A stretch of 64,000 nucleotides of DNA. It comes from Pontederia crassipes (taxonomy: Eukaryota; Streptophyta; Magnoliopsida; Commelinales; Pontederiaceae). Location of the stretch: assembly GCA_030549335.1 (NCBI GenBank), contig CM060189.1:30403001-30467000 (forward strand), read 5' to 3'. Positions 1-10,856 of this stretch are shown in pieces. Both the position numbers and the translations under genes were made by a program. Each line of letters starts with the position of its first letter. The stretch's first letter is position 1. The notes under the pieces were generated by a model. The model saw only the letters and a program-made list of their open reading frames with translations. It was not told the DNA's origin and made no database searches.

Positions 1-440
1 GGTTAGATAGCATGTATCAAACTTTTATATAACCAATATCCAACCAACAAATCAAGATCGTTAAATCATGATTGTATGATTGAAATTCAATCTCTATTGA
101 ATTTAGTGCTAAGTTATTAAATTTAATCTCAACCTTGTAATCATCATCCAACGATTCAGATTCATTGGATGCATATTGGTTGTACAACTTTTGGTTGCAT
201 ATTACTTAAACTCATATATGAGGTTATGTAGCATGTAACCAACTTTTATACAATCAATATGCAACCAACAAATCAAGATCGTTAAATCATGATTGTATGA
301 TTGAAATTCAATCTCTATTGAATTTAATGGTAAGTTATTAAATTTAATCGCAATCATGTAATCATCATCCAATGGTTCTGATTCATTGGATGCATATTGG
401 TTGTACAACTTTTGGTTACATATTACTTAAACTCCCATTT
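1..440. repeat. Tandem duplication, period about 221 bp
   Basis: Two head-to-tail copies of an AT-rich unit. The string CAACCAACAAATCAAGATCG occurs at 41 and again at 262, and similarity continues through to TTGGTTRCATATTACTTAAACTC at the end of each copy. The copies differ by scattered substitutions. No coding potential is recognised. The window starts inside or at the edge of copy 1, so more units may lie to the left. Confidence 0.85.
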
Positions 441-2940
441 GTCTCATCATTAAACTAGGATCATGTTATAGTTGCATGCATGTTGTTAACATGGTATATA
501 TATGCATACTTTGTACTAGTAAGATATGCACAGATCTTGTATTTTTGTTGACGTCTTGTAACTTGATGACAAATCATATGATGTCTTGCTTCATGTTTTT
601 CGAACCCATATCAGCATGAAAAGATTATATCAATGTGGTGGCGTATTGTTTTATGGTTCTGTGTTAAAGTTTGGAAAGCATGAATTGGTAAGGCCCAAGT
701 TAGTTGTTCAAAGTCTGACTATGCCTTTGCGAATGCATGATGGGATGGGTGCAGATGTAGCACCAAAGAAACAACCTGAGGTGTTTCAATTCGAAATCTT
801 GGCGAGGAGGCCCGCTGCCCACCTCTTCTCCGCTCTCCTCTACGCCCTCTCTCATGAACCTTTTGTTACAAGTTAAATAAATTTTGTATAACATGAAACT
901 TTTGAATTATCGGGCAACATGAGTTATTGTTCTGTCATTTGAAAAAACATGAAGCAAGCTAGGATCAATCTTGAAGGAAAAATGTGCTCATCGTACAAAA
1001 TCTTGAAGCAAAATCGATCTCCTTCCAATTATAACTAGAAGTGCATTAATTAATAAATATAGTTCAAACATTACAAATGAGGAAAGTGATCATATGATCG
1101 AGAAAACACTAGAGTTTATGGGTCATAATCCCATACAAGGCAGGATAATATCTTCGAGCAAAACACTGACATACGAGAAGTGATCCAAAAGTCATATAAA
1201 TATGGCTAACAGGACCTCAAGAACAATAAATACAAAAACAAATTTACAATAAGTTCATTCCATTTCTATTAATCATAATTTCATCTACATCCATTTGAAG
1301 TATTGATATGCTCCTTACTGCAAAATAAGAAAATGAAGGTTGTGATAGATATCATGAGATGATTGACAAACAATTATGCATTTGTTTAGATCTTGACTAA
1401 AAACTCATTTCATAAAAACAACAATTATAACTTTCGACTAGAATTATGTTCAGTCTAAGATGTCTTTATTAATGCGTCTTGTTGACTACAACATTTAGAA
1501 GTTTCATTGTGTATTAAGACAAGATCTGTACACAAAAGAGAAATAAATTATACTAGGGAAAGTAGGAATATACAAAATACAACGATTTACCTAGTGTGCA
1601 ACCAAATAAACATAAATCTACATAACATTGCCACACCTTAAATTTAGTGCGAAATAACCAAGAAAAGAAATTATTATTACAATTACAACAAATTGCACTA
1701 CACTGATTAGAATGACAACAACCTATGGTGCAACTAAATAACATTAGATAATTGGACTTCTTCTAGTGCGTGAAAGTACAAAAATTGAACTAGATAACAT
1801 GAGCAGAAAAATCATTTACAACATGCTTATTATAGCATTGAGTAGTTCATGACATATAGAAAAAGAGATCTACATTACAATTCATTGTGTATCTAAGGAA
1901 GTTTTAGGTAGAAAAAAACATGAGACCAATGTTTGGTTACAGAAGGGCAGAACTTCTCTTTGTTCTGTCAACCACCCCACGTGATGGGAACTTTCACATT
2001 GATCTCTGGTCGAAACTTTTGGAAGTTTTTGCCGAAGGGAAGAACATTTTTTTCTTTTGCCTTCGTGATCTATCTTTTCAATTGGTACGTTGAAACTTTT
2101 TTTCTTTTTTTTTAACTCTCTAAATTCTTCCCTTTTTAATTATTTAGTAATCTAAGTATATATTATTTAATTATTTATTAATACATTATTAGTCAATTTA
2201 TAAAATAAATTATTAAATTTTATTAATAAAAAATTATAATATATTTAGTTCTAATAATTAAGAAATATTTTATTAATTAAAATGTTCAACTATTTTTATA
2301 AAAAAACTATATTATATTTGGAACTTAAGATTTGCATAAATTATAATATTAATAACATTTAAAATATTACGTATATATAAAAATTTTATAATATTTTAAT
2401 AACATATTTTAAATCACTAGAATTTTATACCTCATAAAATAATAAATTATATTTTTATTTCTTACCTTTTATCCAAACACCCACTAAAACTTATCTATCA
2501 AATCAACTTTTTAAATCATCATCGTTACATTATTTTCATCCAAACACTAACTCAAACCTTTCTATCTAATCGATTAATTCTCAAGAACTAACTTTTTATC
2601 AAAATTCTCATACCAAACACAACCGAGAGGAACTTCTAGGGTTATAAATTTTACCTGAAATGAGTGAAATGAAACGATGGTGAAATCGAAGAAGCGGGCA
2701 CAATGGTGAAATTTGGTGAGAGAATACAGTGAAATCAATAGAGCACGGAGCGGGGAAAGGTCACAAGCTTGGGGTATGACGAGGAAACCCAACAGTGACG
2801 AGGTACAACACAATGACAAAATATAGTAGGTGAGAAGAGAGATGGACAAGTAAGTTGTCAGGAGAGAGATCCAGACGACATCTGATTAGATCATATCTGA
2901 GCCGAGTGGACGACTACAAATCCGCTTCATAGGGTGTGAA
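441..2940. other. AT-rich intergenic sequence, no gene recognised
   Basis: Mostly AT-rich, with one short GC-richer patch near 790-855 inside a plus-strand reading frame (586-876) that matches no family I know and has no signal, domain or intron context. From about 1928 (TGTTTGGTTACAG) to 2625 (rc: GTTGTGTTTGGTATGAG) the edges faintly resemble degraded hAT-type terminal repeats, too weakly to call an element. Confidence 0.5.
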
Positions 2941-3118
2941 GCAAAATAGGACAATTATTATATCCATATATGTGAGTGTGTGTGCGCACGTGCGTGCATA
3001 TGATTAATGGGGTGTAACCCTCTTAGGAGTAACCTTGTGTAATGTCCGAATTGTAGCCATCCATTTTAGATCTATGGCTCAGATACATCCTACATTATCT
3101 CTCTTTTATCTCCCTCTT

Positions 3119-3138
3119 CTCTCTCTCTCTCTCTCTCT
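3119..3138. repeat. (CT)n microsatellite
   Basis: About ten uninterrupted CT dinucleotides next to a GC-rich patch (3140-3410). The reading frames that run through it are low-complexity and look spurious. Confidence 0.9.
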
Positions 3139-3139
3139 A

Positions 3140-4998
3140 TTGGTGGCCATAGGGGCGGTGACGACAAACACGGGCGGGGGCGGCAAACGAGGGTGGCGAT
3201 CGAAGCGGATGGCGCAATGGTCGGAGATGATAGACGGGGCAACTAGTGTGGCGGTCGATGAGGCAATGGGTGCAGCGATTGACGAGGGCTCCACAAATCT
3301 AGTCACGATCAACGCATGGGCTTGCAGGGGTCAGGGACGGGCGCGTCAGCAGCATCCGTGCTGGACGACGTCGACGATCAAAGGAGAAGATGAGACGATT
3401 GATAGAGGTTGACGACAAAATATAACCTTAACTAGCATACTATTTTATTCCAAAATTACAAATATTTATCTAGATACATTGCATGGTATAAATATCTTAC
3501 TTATATTTTATCACGATGAGGACCTCCCAACATTCTGGTTCAGCACGATCTTGATGAGGTGGAAAATAGCAGCGGCGGTCGGGATAAGGCCGCGTCACTC
3601 CACGATGGAAAAGGGAGGGAGGGAGGGGAGGGGGTCGTCCCCCCACCCCCGTTGCACACAAGCAGTGGGCCGCCCCCTCTACCTCGCGGACGATGGTGGG
3701 AGTGGAGGGGGCGATGTCCCCTCTTTTTTAAAAATAAATTTTTATTACTTTTTAGTGGAGGGGGCGACGTCCCTTCTTTTTTTAAAATAAATTTCTATTA
3801 CTTTTTATATTATTTATAATAATATTTTATCCTTTTTTTATATTTTAATGAGGCATTAGTAGGTGCCACATAGATCATAACACTGTTAAATTGACGATAC
3901 CCAATCATAAGGATGGTTGATGAAAAGTTGATAGTTGTAGGATAATCTAGTTATAAAGTAAAAAATCAGGAATAAAACTAGAAAATATGGTAAAGTCGAA
4001 GAATATTTACTTGCCAATTTATATGCTCCTTTATTTTTTTGAGTTATATTTTCTTTTACTAGATCTTTGGGTCACGTTTTATAACAAATAAAAAACTTTA
4101 GTAGTCAAAGCAAAGTGTCGTATTAATAAAATACACTCATATTAGACTTAATGACTATAGTTATGCAGTCAAGGTTAATTAGTAACCTTGCTTAAGGTAT
4201 GAATAAGTTGTCATAAAACTCATTGTCAGGAACGTTAAGAGCATTAATGATCGAGAATCATAAAATCCTGGTCATAAATAAAAAAATTATATAAACTAAC
4301 TAAAATAAGGAGAAAATGAGTATGTAGCGCTGCATACTCTAATGTTAGATCTATGCGTGGGTCAGATCTAACTCGTTGGATTCCCAGATCTGGCCCATGC
4401 GCAAATTCAACGACGCTGATAGTGCAACAAACATTACAACACAACACGCTCAGTGCCCTCTTAAAATAATATATTCATTCACAAATTAAAATAATATATT
4501 AAAACAACAATCATATATGTGTGTGTGAGTTGATTAAAACAACAATCATCAATATTTCAGGCAAGTATTTTTCAAATATGATATATATAACATATGAATA
4601 CAATGTTCTTAATTAAATATTAAACTAATTAATATAACATTGGTTCTTAAAGAAGTATATATTTTATTGAAACATAATATAATTCTTAGTATACGTACAA
4701 AAATTAAACTTAATTGTGATAAAAAGATAATAAAATTAAATTCATAACAAAACTACACTATTAAAGGATATTAAAATTTACAAAAGTGAAATAATATGTA
4801 GCCATAGATATAAATAAAATAGTTAAACCAAAATTTCTTGATGTCTTTTATGTTTACTTTTGATTTCTCGAGTCTTTATACCAGTAAGATCAGAAACCAA
4901 ATTCGGTATGGATCTTATATTAAGATCACATAGGATCAAGATCATTTATGTCGGAGAATCATAAGAGTATAAGATTTTACTAGTCGAGATCTTAAAAA
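3140..4998. other. Intergenic, with two GC-rich patches and no supported gene
   Basis: GC-rich blocks at about 3140-3410 and 3550-3720 stand out from an AT-rich background. Open frames cross both on both strands, but their translations are rich in Gly, Arg and Pro and show no family signature. The second block leads into a short direct repeat. The patches resemble the GC-rich cores of mobile elements elsewhere in the window (22000-22300, 61830-61980), so captured or transposon-derived sequence is more likely than a gene. Confidence 0.5.
3702..3807. repeat. Two-copy direct repeat, period 53 bp
   Basis: The unit begins GTGGAGGGGGCGAYGTCCC, followed by a T-run and AAATAAATTTYTATTACTTTTTA. It starts at about 3702 and again at 3755. 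The mix of a GC-rich head and an AT-rich tail is unusual. It may be a replication-slippage product. Confidence 0.8.
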
Positions 4999-5207
4999 CC
5001 TTAGGGTTTATTTGGCAAATAACTAATAGAGGGATGTGATGGGATGACATGATGAGTCATGAGGTGGGGTGAGGTAATGTGTCATTAGAAAGTCCATGTT
5101 TGAATAATAAATTTTATAAGATGTGTGGTGGGGTAATGAAGGTTTTATTTGTGTAAAAATTAAATTTATCCTTCATTATATATTTAAAGTATTTATAATT
5201 ATTAATT

Positions 5208-5380
5208 AGGGGTGAGCGGGACGACCTAGTCACCCTCGTCCGCACCGGCTCGAATTTTTCGATTTTTTTCGACTCGATGAATAATTGGGTCAGGAGCGAG
5301 TCTCATTTCTTTGACACTCGGCCGGGTTGGATCGGGACCTAGTCCAAATTTACGTCCTGATCTGATTAAATATATTATAT
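5208..5380. mobile_element. MITE fragment of the AGGGGTGAGC family
   Basis: It starts with TTAGGGGTGAGCGGGAC and continues into a CGACTCG/GGGTCAGG-rich stretch. The start matches the termini of the complete elements at 23181-23648 and 40989-41495 (AGGGNYGAG). I cannot find the opposite terminus before the AT-rich sequence beyond 5380, so this is probably one end of a decayed copy. Confidence 0.5.
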
Positions 5381-5580
5381 TATTATTAAACTATTTTTAA
5401 ATAGTATATTTATGTTTGAATAAAATTTTATATTTACTAAAAAAATTTATTTAATAAAAAATGATAGATAAATATGTATTCATATTAGAAAAAGATAATT
5501 TATCAATGAATGTGTGAGAGAGAGAGGTGGTATAATTTGGTAAGAAGAGAAACAATTTAATTTGGTAATAAAAAAGAGAA

Positions 5581-5820
5581 AGAGGTTAATTTGGTCTAAA
5601 ATAATTTATTCCTCCTCATTCCATCAATTTGGTGGAATAAAAAATGTGATATTTGAAGGGCTTAGCTATTCCACCCCACCATTCTTAACTTAAATAAAAA
5701 AGAGGTTAATTTGGTCTAAAATAATCTATTCCTCCTCATTCCATCAATTTGATAGAATGAAAAATGTGATATTTGAAAGACTTAGTTATTCCACCCCATC
5801 ACTCTTAACTTAAATAAAAA
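5581..5820. repeat. Tandem duplication, period 120 bp
   Basis: AGAGGTTAATTTGGTCTAAA occurs at 5581 and 5701, and the two 120-bp units align without gaps through to ACTTAAATAAAAA. About ten substitutions separate them by eye. The surrounding 5000-5905 region has edges (GGGTTTATTTGG at 5004; AATCCAAACAG at 5887) that could be termini of a larger decayed MITE. Confidence 0.85.
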
Positions 5821-5903
5821 ATATAACTAAACATGATATAACTAATTTCATTCCCTCATATTCCATCTCACCCCTTCATAACTTTCAATCCAAACAGATA
5901 TTT

Positions 5904-6421
5904 AGGGGCCCTTTGGATGAAGAATAACTTTTGGAGAATAACAAATTTTATTCAGAAGAATATAATACTTTTGTTATATTCTTATTCTACCTTATGTTTG
6001 GTGTTCAAAGGAATAACTTTTAAAGATATTATATTTTATAATTAAAATATTTTATTATAAATACTTGACATTTATTATTACTATTATTATATAAATAATA
6101 ATATAATAATATATGGTTAAATTTTAAAAAATTAATCAAAGATGGAAACATTGAGAATAGAGATATTCCATCATTCACTACAAGAAAATTGCCATTTTTC
6201 GATTGACATTTTTCGATGGACAATTTTCGACGGATAGAAAATATTTTAGTGGAATACAAATATTGCAACTTTGTGGAATATAATGACGGTTTCACGATTT
6301 CCAATATGATTTTACAAAAAACGAAGTTTGATCAAGTTATTTTTATTCTATTAGCGTTTGGCCATATTCTCAAAATTATTGAGATATTCTGACCTATATT
6401 CTAGAACCAAAGGGTCCCTTA
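5904..6421. mobile_element. hAT-like MITE with a nested CACTA terminus
   Basis: The termini are imperfect inverted repeats: AGGGGCCCTTTGGATGAAGA at the left and, read from the right, TAAGGGACCCTTTGGTTCTA. Such GGGNCCCTTTGG ends are typical of small hAT-type elements. There is no transposase. Inside, at 6176, lies CACTACAAGAAAATTGCCAT, the end sequence of CACTA transposons, followed by about 60 bp of CGATGG/CGACGG-type subterminal repeat. It closely matches the right end of the element at 8780-10045. I saw no certain target duplication for either. Confidence 0.6.
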
Positions 6422-6804
6422 GTCTAGAGAGGCAATTAATATGTATGGTATTGTTCATTATAATATGAAGAAAATCAAATTATTTTTGTAATGGAAATAA
6501 ATGATTTTTTTTACGATAATAAGTAAAGTCTCTGAGAGCCAAGGAATACTTTGTAACCTGCTGGCTATCAAAGCAAAAGCTTAGTTCACTTCAAATTGAG
6601 GAAAGACGACCGCTTTCTAAGGCACAAGTGAACCAAGATAACTTTGCATAAAGGTGTCAGAATTCATTTATTTATTTCATTAAACAATTTATTACCTCAA
6701 CATACATGCACATAATATTATTCTGAACTTCTATTCAGATTTCTATTCAAATCAAATTGAATACTAGTGAATTAGCAACAGCCTGACCGCCGGCCTGATC
6801 AAGA
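6422..6804. other. 3' flank of peroxidase gene 1
   Basis: Noncoding on both strands. From about 6575 it aligns with 15861 onward, the 3' flank of peroxidase gene 2. Near the genes the alignment is almost perfect; further out it contains indels. The 3' UTR and polyadenylation site of the minus-strand gene should lie here, but I could not fix the exact poly(A) signal. Confidence 0.6.
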
Positions 6805-7925
6805 TTAGTATGCATTCACGATCCGGCACATTTTCCTGACTTCGCCATCATTTCCAGTGACCACCTCGATGGCGCCCATCTTCACCATCGCCGCAGCGAA
6901 CTTAGCAGCCCAGTCCGATCCATGCTTCGCGTCGTAGCGCACCAGATCCCTCGTGAGGGGGCTCGTCTGCAGCGTCTGGTCGGTAATGAGCACTCCTTTG
7001 TTCTTCATCAAGTTCTTGTAGTACTGGTTGTCCAGGGTGTAGGGCGTCTTCACATCCAGCATCACCTTCGACAGGTCGTTGGCATTGGGGTCCAACGACG
7101 ACGGAGGGCACTTCTTCTTCAGGTAGGCGGCGAAGGCCGGGTCGAGCGATGGGTCTTGCGGCTGGCTGGGGCTGAAGTTGTACAACCTGCTGGCGAAGGG
7201 GCCACAGAAGGTGCGGCCGATGGAGTGGGCACCGGAGAGCGTCACCATCTCATCGAGGGACAGCCCTTTTTTTTGGAAATTGTCTTGCAGCATGGAGGCC
7301 GTGGCGTTTGCTCTTGGTAAGTTCGCAAGGGCCTCCGTCTCGAGGGAGATCCTCCCGTCGCGTCGCCCGGCCTGCACAGGCCACTTGATACCACCAGCGA
7401 GGTACGCGGCGTCGCGCGCGGCAAAGGCCAAGATATCAGCGCAGGAAACAGTGCTCGGGCAGTGAGCCTCGAGGGCGGCCTTCGCCGCGTCGATGACCTC
7501 GAAACCACGTAAGCTCGGGAAGTTTGGCCTCGCTTGCTTCTCCACGCGGATTCCGTCAGTAGGATCCAATAGAACAGAAGCATCACATCCCTGGTCAAGT
7601 AAAGAAGAATTGTTAAGAGATTTTATCCTATATATCATATATATGAAAATTAATTTTATTAGCAAAACGAATGATATATTAGTGAGTACGTGAAGTAGAG
7701 ATATGACGTTACCCTCACAAAGCAATCATGAAAGTGCAATCTGACAAGGCCAGCGGCAAGACCAGGATCCTGAGCAACCGCATGACTCACAGCGTGCCGG
7801 ACAATTTGCTCGGCCTCCGGGCACGTCTGCCGGTAGAAGCCAACCTCGAGGGAAGCCCAAGTTGTCGAGGCCATGCCAAAAAGGATGGTCATGCAGCAAA
7901 CCGCCGCCAAATTGAGAACCGCCAT
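6805..7925 (-). CDS. Class III secretory peroxidase, copy 1
   Basis: Heme peroxidase of the plant secretory (class III) family, which uses H2O2 to oxidise phenolics in the cell wall or apoplast. Exon 1 is 7925-7713 (71 codons); the intron, 7712-7591, has GT-AG ends in phase 0; exon 2 is 7590-6805. The product is 332 residues, normal for the family. Residues 1-24 form a signal peptide. The distal site is HFHDCF with Arg62 and His66 (HRP Arg38/His42); the calcium ligand motif follows as GCDAS; Glu88 and Asn94 support the distal His; proximal His193 lies in SGAHSIG. All eight disulfide cysteines are present (35, 68, 73, 115, 121, 200, 232, 326). Only the first of the family's usual three introns is present. 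The start is the ATG ahead of the signal peptide. The closest relative is copy 2 (E37A, M306V). The specific substrate is unknown. Confidence 0.95.
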
Positions 7926-8310
7926 GTTCGTTTCCTTAATACGTGTATGTAGTAAAGAAACAGACTGCCTCGCTCTCGTTGAAGCAAATTGTGTTCTTCT
8001 CCTCCTTGCTGCAGGATGTGGCTACGTATATAACTAGACGATATGTAGATGGAGTTGATATGAAGAAACCATTCATATGCATGGTGTATATATATGCCGA
8101 TGAAGGAACTGGACGACGGCTGCCTTTTCGTCCCATTTGTTCCGGCTTGGTCAAATTAGGTAGCGCGTACTGCGTTTTTCTTATTAGCAAAGTAGCATGC
8201 ATGCAGGCAAGCATTAGTTGTATTTGTTTTACGCGAGTCCTATGGACAGACACCAAGCTGACCACGCATCTTGGAGTAACACACGTTCTTGTATGGATCA
8301 GAGATTATCC
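7926..8310 (-). promoter_or_regulatory. Promoter region of peroxidase 1
   Basis: Upstream sequence conserved with copies 2 and 3. On the minus strand, TATATAC at 8032-8026 lies about 100 bp before the ATG and is a reasonable TATA box. A second run, TATATATA near 8086-8096, is also possible. A block at about 8147-8305 is conserved in all three paralogs and is the best candidate for shared cis-elements. The transcription start is not directly visible. Confidence 0.5.
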
Positions 8311-8779
8311 TCAAGTTTAGTTTTAAAAAAAGAATGCTTTATCATATCGATGTAAGAAATTTATAAATATTTTTTTTGTCCCCTCCTGGCCCGATACTCG
8401 CTCCTCCCTGTAAGGCGGCTTCTATAAAGACTTAGCCAGCTTAATTACGAAAAAAAAGTGACATATAAGGGGACATATTGTAGTACGTCGCACTAAAGAC
8501 AGACATTAGGTGACATGTAATAATTGATCTTGTTATCGATCTCAATCACAATGTATAGAAGATCACGCCATTTTATTATATATAACTAGTCTTTTTGTCA
8601 AGATCTAGATCAATCACAATGCAAAGAGTCCTTTCATTTGGAAACAATATGTAATCATGAAACGCCTACTAGAAAAAATATGAAAGAGGCCAAGTTTTAT
8701 TTCAAAATATATTAAAGTATGCACTGATATATTTGGCATGGCAACATCATTCATCTCTATTTCTCTCTCATTGCATAAT
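8311..8779. other. Distal upstream flank of peroxidase 1
   Basis: No gene. Parts align with 17600-17990 upstream of peroxidase 2 (for example AATATGAAAG.GGCCAAGTTT) and, more weakly, with sequence upstream of peroxidase 3 near 25730-26050. It ends at the AAT target duplication of the CACTA element. Confidence 0.6.
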
Positions 8780-9423
8780 CACTACAAGAAAAACGCTGAC
8801 GGTAATCAGCTAAAAAATCGTCTGTAACACAATTACCGACGATCTTTCAGATAGAATCAATCCATCGAAAAAATGCTAAAAACCGTCGGTAAATGCGACG
8901 GTTTGGACCGTTGAAAAATTCTCGACGGTTCCAGCCATCGAAGCTTTCCGACTGTTATAACCGTCAGAAAAGTCAGGCGGTTCAAATTGTCGAAATTTTT
9001 TGACGGTCGCAACTGTCGAAACTTTCGACGGTCGTCGCAACCGTCGATCTTTCGGCGGTCCAAACCGCCGCAAAGAATTTTTTAAAATAAAAAAATTAGC
9101 AGCCGGATCCGGCCGCCCGTGGCAGGATCCGAACGCCAGCGGCCGGCGTAAAAACACTAGGGGCCTGATCCGGCCGCCCGTGGCCGAACGGCCGGATCCG
9201 GCCGCCAGCTGCCGAATCCGGCCGCCAAGGGCCGATCCCGCCGCCCGCGGCCGGAGAGAAAGAGAGAGAGAGAAATAGAGAGAGAGACGTCGATGGGAGA
9301 GGATCGCCGGCGGTCGACGTTTGACGTTCGGCCAGAGTCTCGTCGGCCGGGAGAGGGAGAGGGAGAGGGGAAGAGAGAGAGAGAGGAGAGGAGGGAGAGA
9401 GAGGAGAGGAGGAATTATAATAG

Positions 9424-9461
<38 letters not shown>

Positions 9462-10045
9462 GAAAAGATGAGAGAAAGCGGGAAAAAGAAAAAAAAATGG
9501 GATAACGAAATTTTAATTACCGACGGCTCCGGCCGTCGAAAACGTAAATATTAATTATTTTTAAAGTTATCGACGGTTGTGACAGGCAAAAAAATATTTA
9601 GTTATATATAATATTTATTTTTTATTTTACCGACGGTTTGAACTGTCGATAATTATTTTCGACGATCGTAACCGTCGGAAAATCCGTCGCAAATTGCGAC
9701 GGATGGATATCCGTCGAAAATATCGATGTTCCTAATCATCGAAAAATAAAATAATAATATAACAAATTATATAATTTATTATTTTACTTTTTGACGGTCG
9801 TAACCGTCGAAAAATTCGTCGCAAATTGCGACGGATGGGTATCCGTCAGAAATATCGACGTTCCTAATCGTCGAAAAATAAAATAATAATATAACAAATT
9901 ACATAATCTATTATTTCCATTTCCGACGGTTGTAACCGTCAGAAAATCCGTCGAAAATGGAACCGTCGCAAAATCCATCGCAAATTGCGACGGATTTCAA
10001 ACTGTCGGAAATTGTCCGTCGGAAAATGGCAATTTTCTTGTAGTG
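8780..10045. mobile_element. Non-autonomous CACTA (En/Spm) transposon, 1266 bp
   Basis: Both ends carry the 13-bp inverted repeat CACTACAAGAAAA. The 3-bp target duplication AAT is perfect (8777-8779 and 10046-10048). Subterminal arrays of CGACGGTT/AACCGTCG-type units fill 8800-9070 and 9520-10030, as expected for the transposase-binding arrays of this superfamily. There is no transposase. The core (9100-9260) is a GC-rich GGCCGGATCC-type sequence followed by GA-rich and (TA)n tracts; open frames across it look spurious. The element lies about 850 bp upstream of the peroxidase 1 start codon. Confidence 0.92.
9427..9458. repeat. (TA)n microsatellite
   Basis: About 16 TA dinucleotides inside the CACTA element, next to a (GA)-rich tract at 9250-9420. 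Confidence 0.9.
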
Positions 10046-10089
10046 AATAATTGCATGCAATATCATATCTTTCCACTAAAAAATTGTAT

Positions 10090-10460
10090 TTGCGACAGAT
10101 TCATCCGTCGTAAATTAACAAAAATATGTCAAAAATCAAAATTTCTGTTAGAGTTTTTGATGGGAAGAAGCCATTTGAAAAGTGGACGTCATAAATAATT
10201 TCTGACGGATATAATAGTCATCGGAAATTCTGACAGTTAGAACCATCGAAAGTTTCGACGAATATTTGTTCGTTGAAAGCTCGCATTCGTCGAAACTTTC
10301 GACGAACAAATATCTATCGAAACTTTTGACGATTTGCACTGTCGGAACTTTGTCGGTTGTGCATCCGTCAAAACTTTCGACGATATGACTGTCGAAAGTT
10401 CCGACGGTGAGCATCTATCAGAAGTTCCAATGACACCATCCGTCGGAAGTTCCTTTCATA
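10090..10460. mobile_element. CACTA-like subterminal-repeat relic
   Basis: Dense CGACGGT, CCGTCG, ACTTTCGACGA and similar units continue past the right end of the intact CACTA element but are not bounded by a CACTA terminus here. A small palindrome pairs CGACGAATATTTGTTCGT with ACGAACAAATATC. It is probably the remains of an older CACTA element into which, or beside which, the 8780-10045 element inserted. Confidence 0.6.
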
Positions 10461-10577
10461 ATATTAAAAATAAAATAATATATAGAAAAATTTCAAAAAT
10501 TTCATAAATATTTTTCAATAATCTTCTAAATTCTAAATAAAACATTCAATTACATCCAAAAATATTAACCAAATCTT
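10461..10577. other. AT-rich spacer before the Copia element
   Basis: No features except a stray TTAACCAAATCTTCTA at 10565-10580. This repeats the terminal sequence of the Copia LTR immediately before the LTR remnant. Confidence 0.5.
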
Positions 10578-10612
10578 CTAGTTGATTTTGGTTTAACCAA
10601 ATCTTCTACAAG

Positions 10613-10624
10613 TGGTATCAGAGC
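10613..10624 (+). other. Primer-binding site (initiator Met tRNA type)
   Basis: TGGTATCAGAGC, complementary to the 3' end of plant initiator methionine tRNA. It follows the LTR remnant after two bases, as expected for Copia elements, and primes minus-strand DNA synthesis. Confidence 0.9.
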
Positions 10625-10856
10625 AGGTTGGCCCCTAAGGTGATTCCGTCAGTTCGAGGTTTTGCCAAAGCAAGTTACGTGGAGACTCTGCCGGTTCGAG
10701 ACGGTGCAAGAGAAGCCACGAGGAAGTTCTGCCGGAGCAAGTTGGTAAAGAGGATAATCAAGGAGAAATTCTGCCGGTGCATAATCTGGGATTGTGAAGA
10801 TTGCTAGTCCGGGACTACACTTACTTGAGTGATATAGAAGTGTTCACCAAGTCATT

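Larger units (their letters stand above)
6575..8780. repeat. Segmental duplication unit, copy 1
   Basis: A block of about 2.2 kb holding peroxidase gene 1 and its flanks, duplicated at 15861-17990 in the same orientation with an offset of 9281 bp across the gene. By eye, the gene body differs at only four positions in about 1.12 kb. The upstream flank (7926-8320) differs by substitutions and indels roughly every 20-25 bases. The far end reaches ATTTGGCATGGCAACATCAT, just before the CACTA insertion at 8780. Confidence 0.85.

Noticed and set aside
3035..3819. Frames of 86-125 residues in GC-rich patches
   Set aside because: They are low-complexity, have no domains, and run through a CT microsatellite and a direct repeat.
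6902..7598. Open frames of 69-132 residues on both strands inside peroxidase 1 (and equivalents in copies 2 and 3)
   Set aside because: They are out-of-frame shadows of the GC-rich second exon and recur at the same offset in all three copies.
6805..7725. A single 306-residue frame starting inside the intron
   Set aside because: It begins with intron-encoded residues and lacks the signal peptide and distal His motif. The two-exon model with GT-AG ends restores the full family sequence in all three copies.
8857..9554. Arg/Gly-rich frames in the CACTA element
   Set aside because: They consist of subterminal repeats and GC-rich or GA-rich filler; no transposase motif is present.
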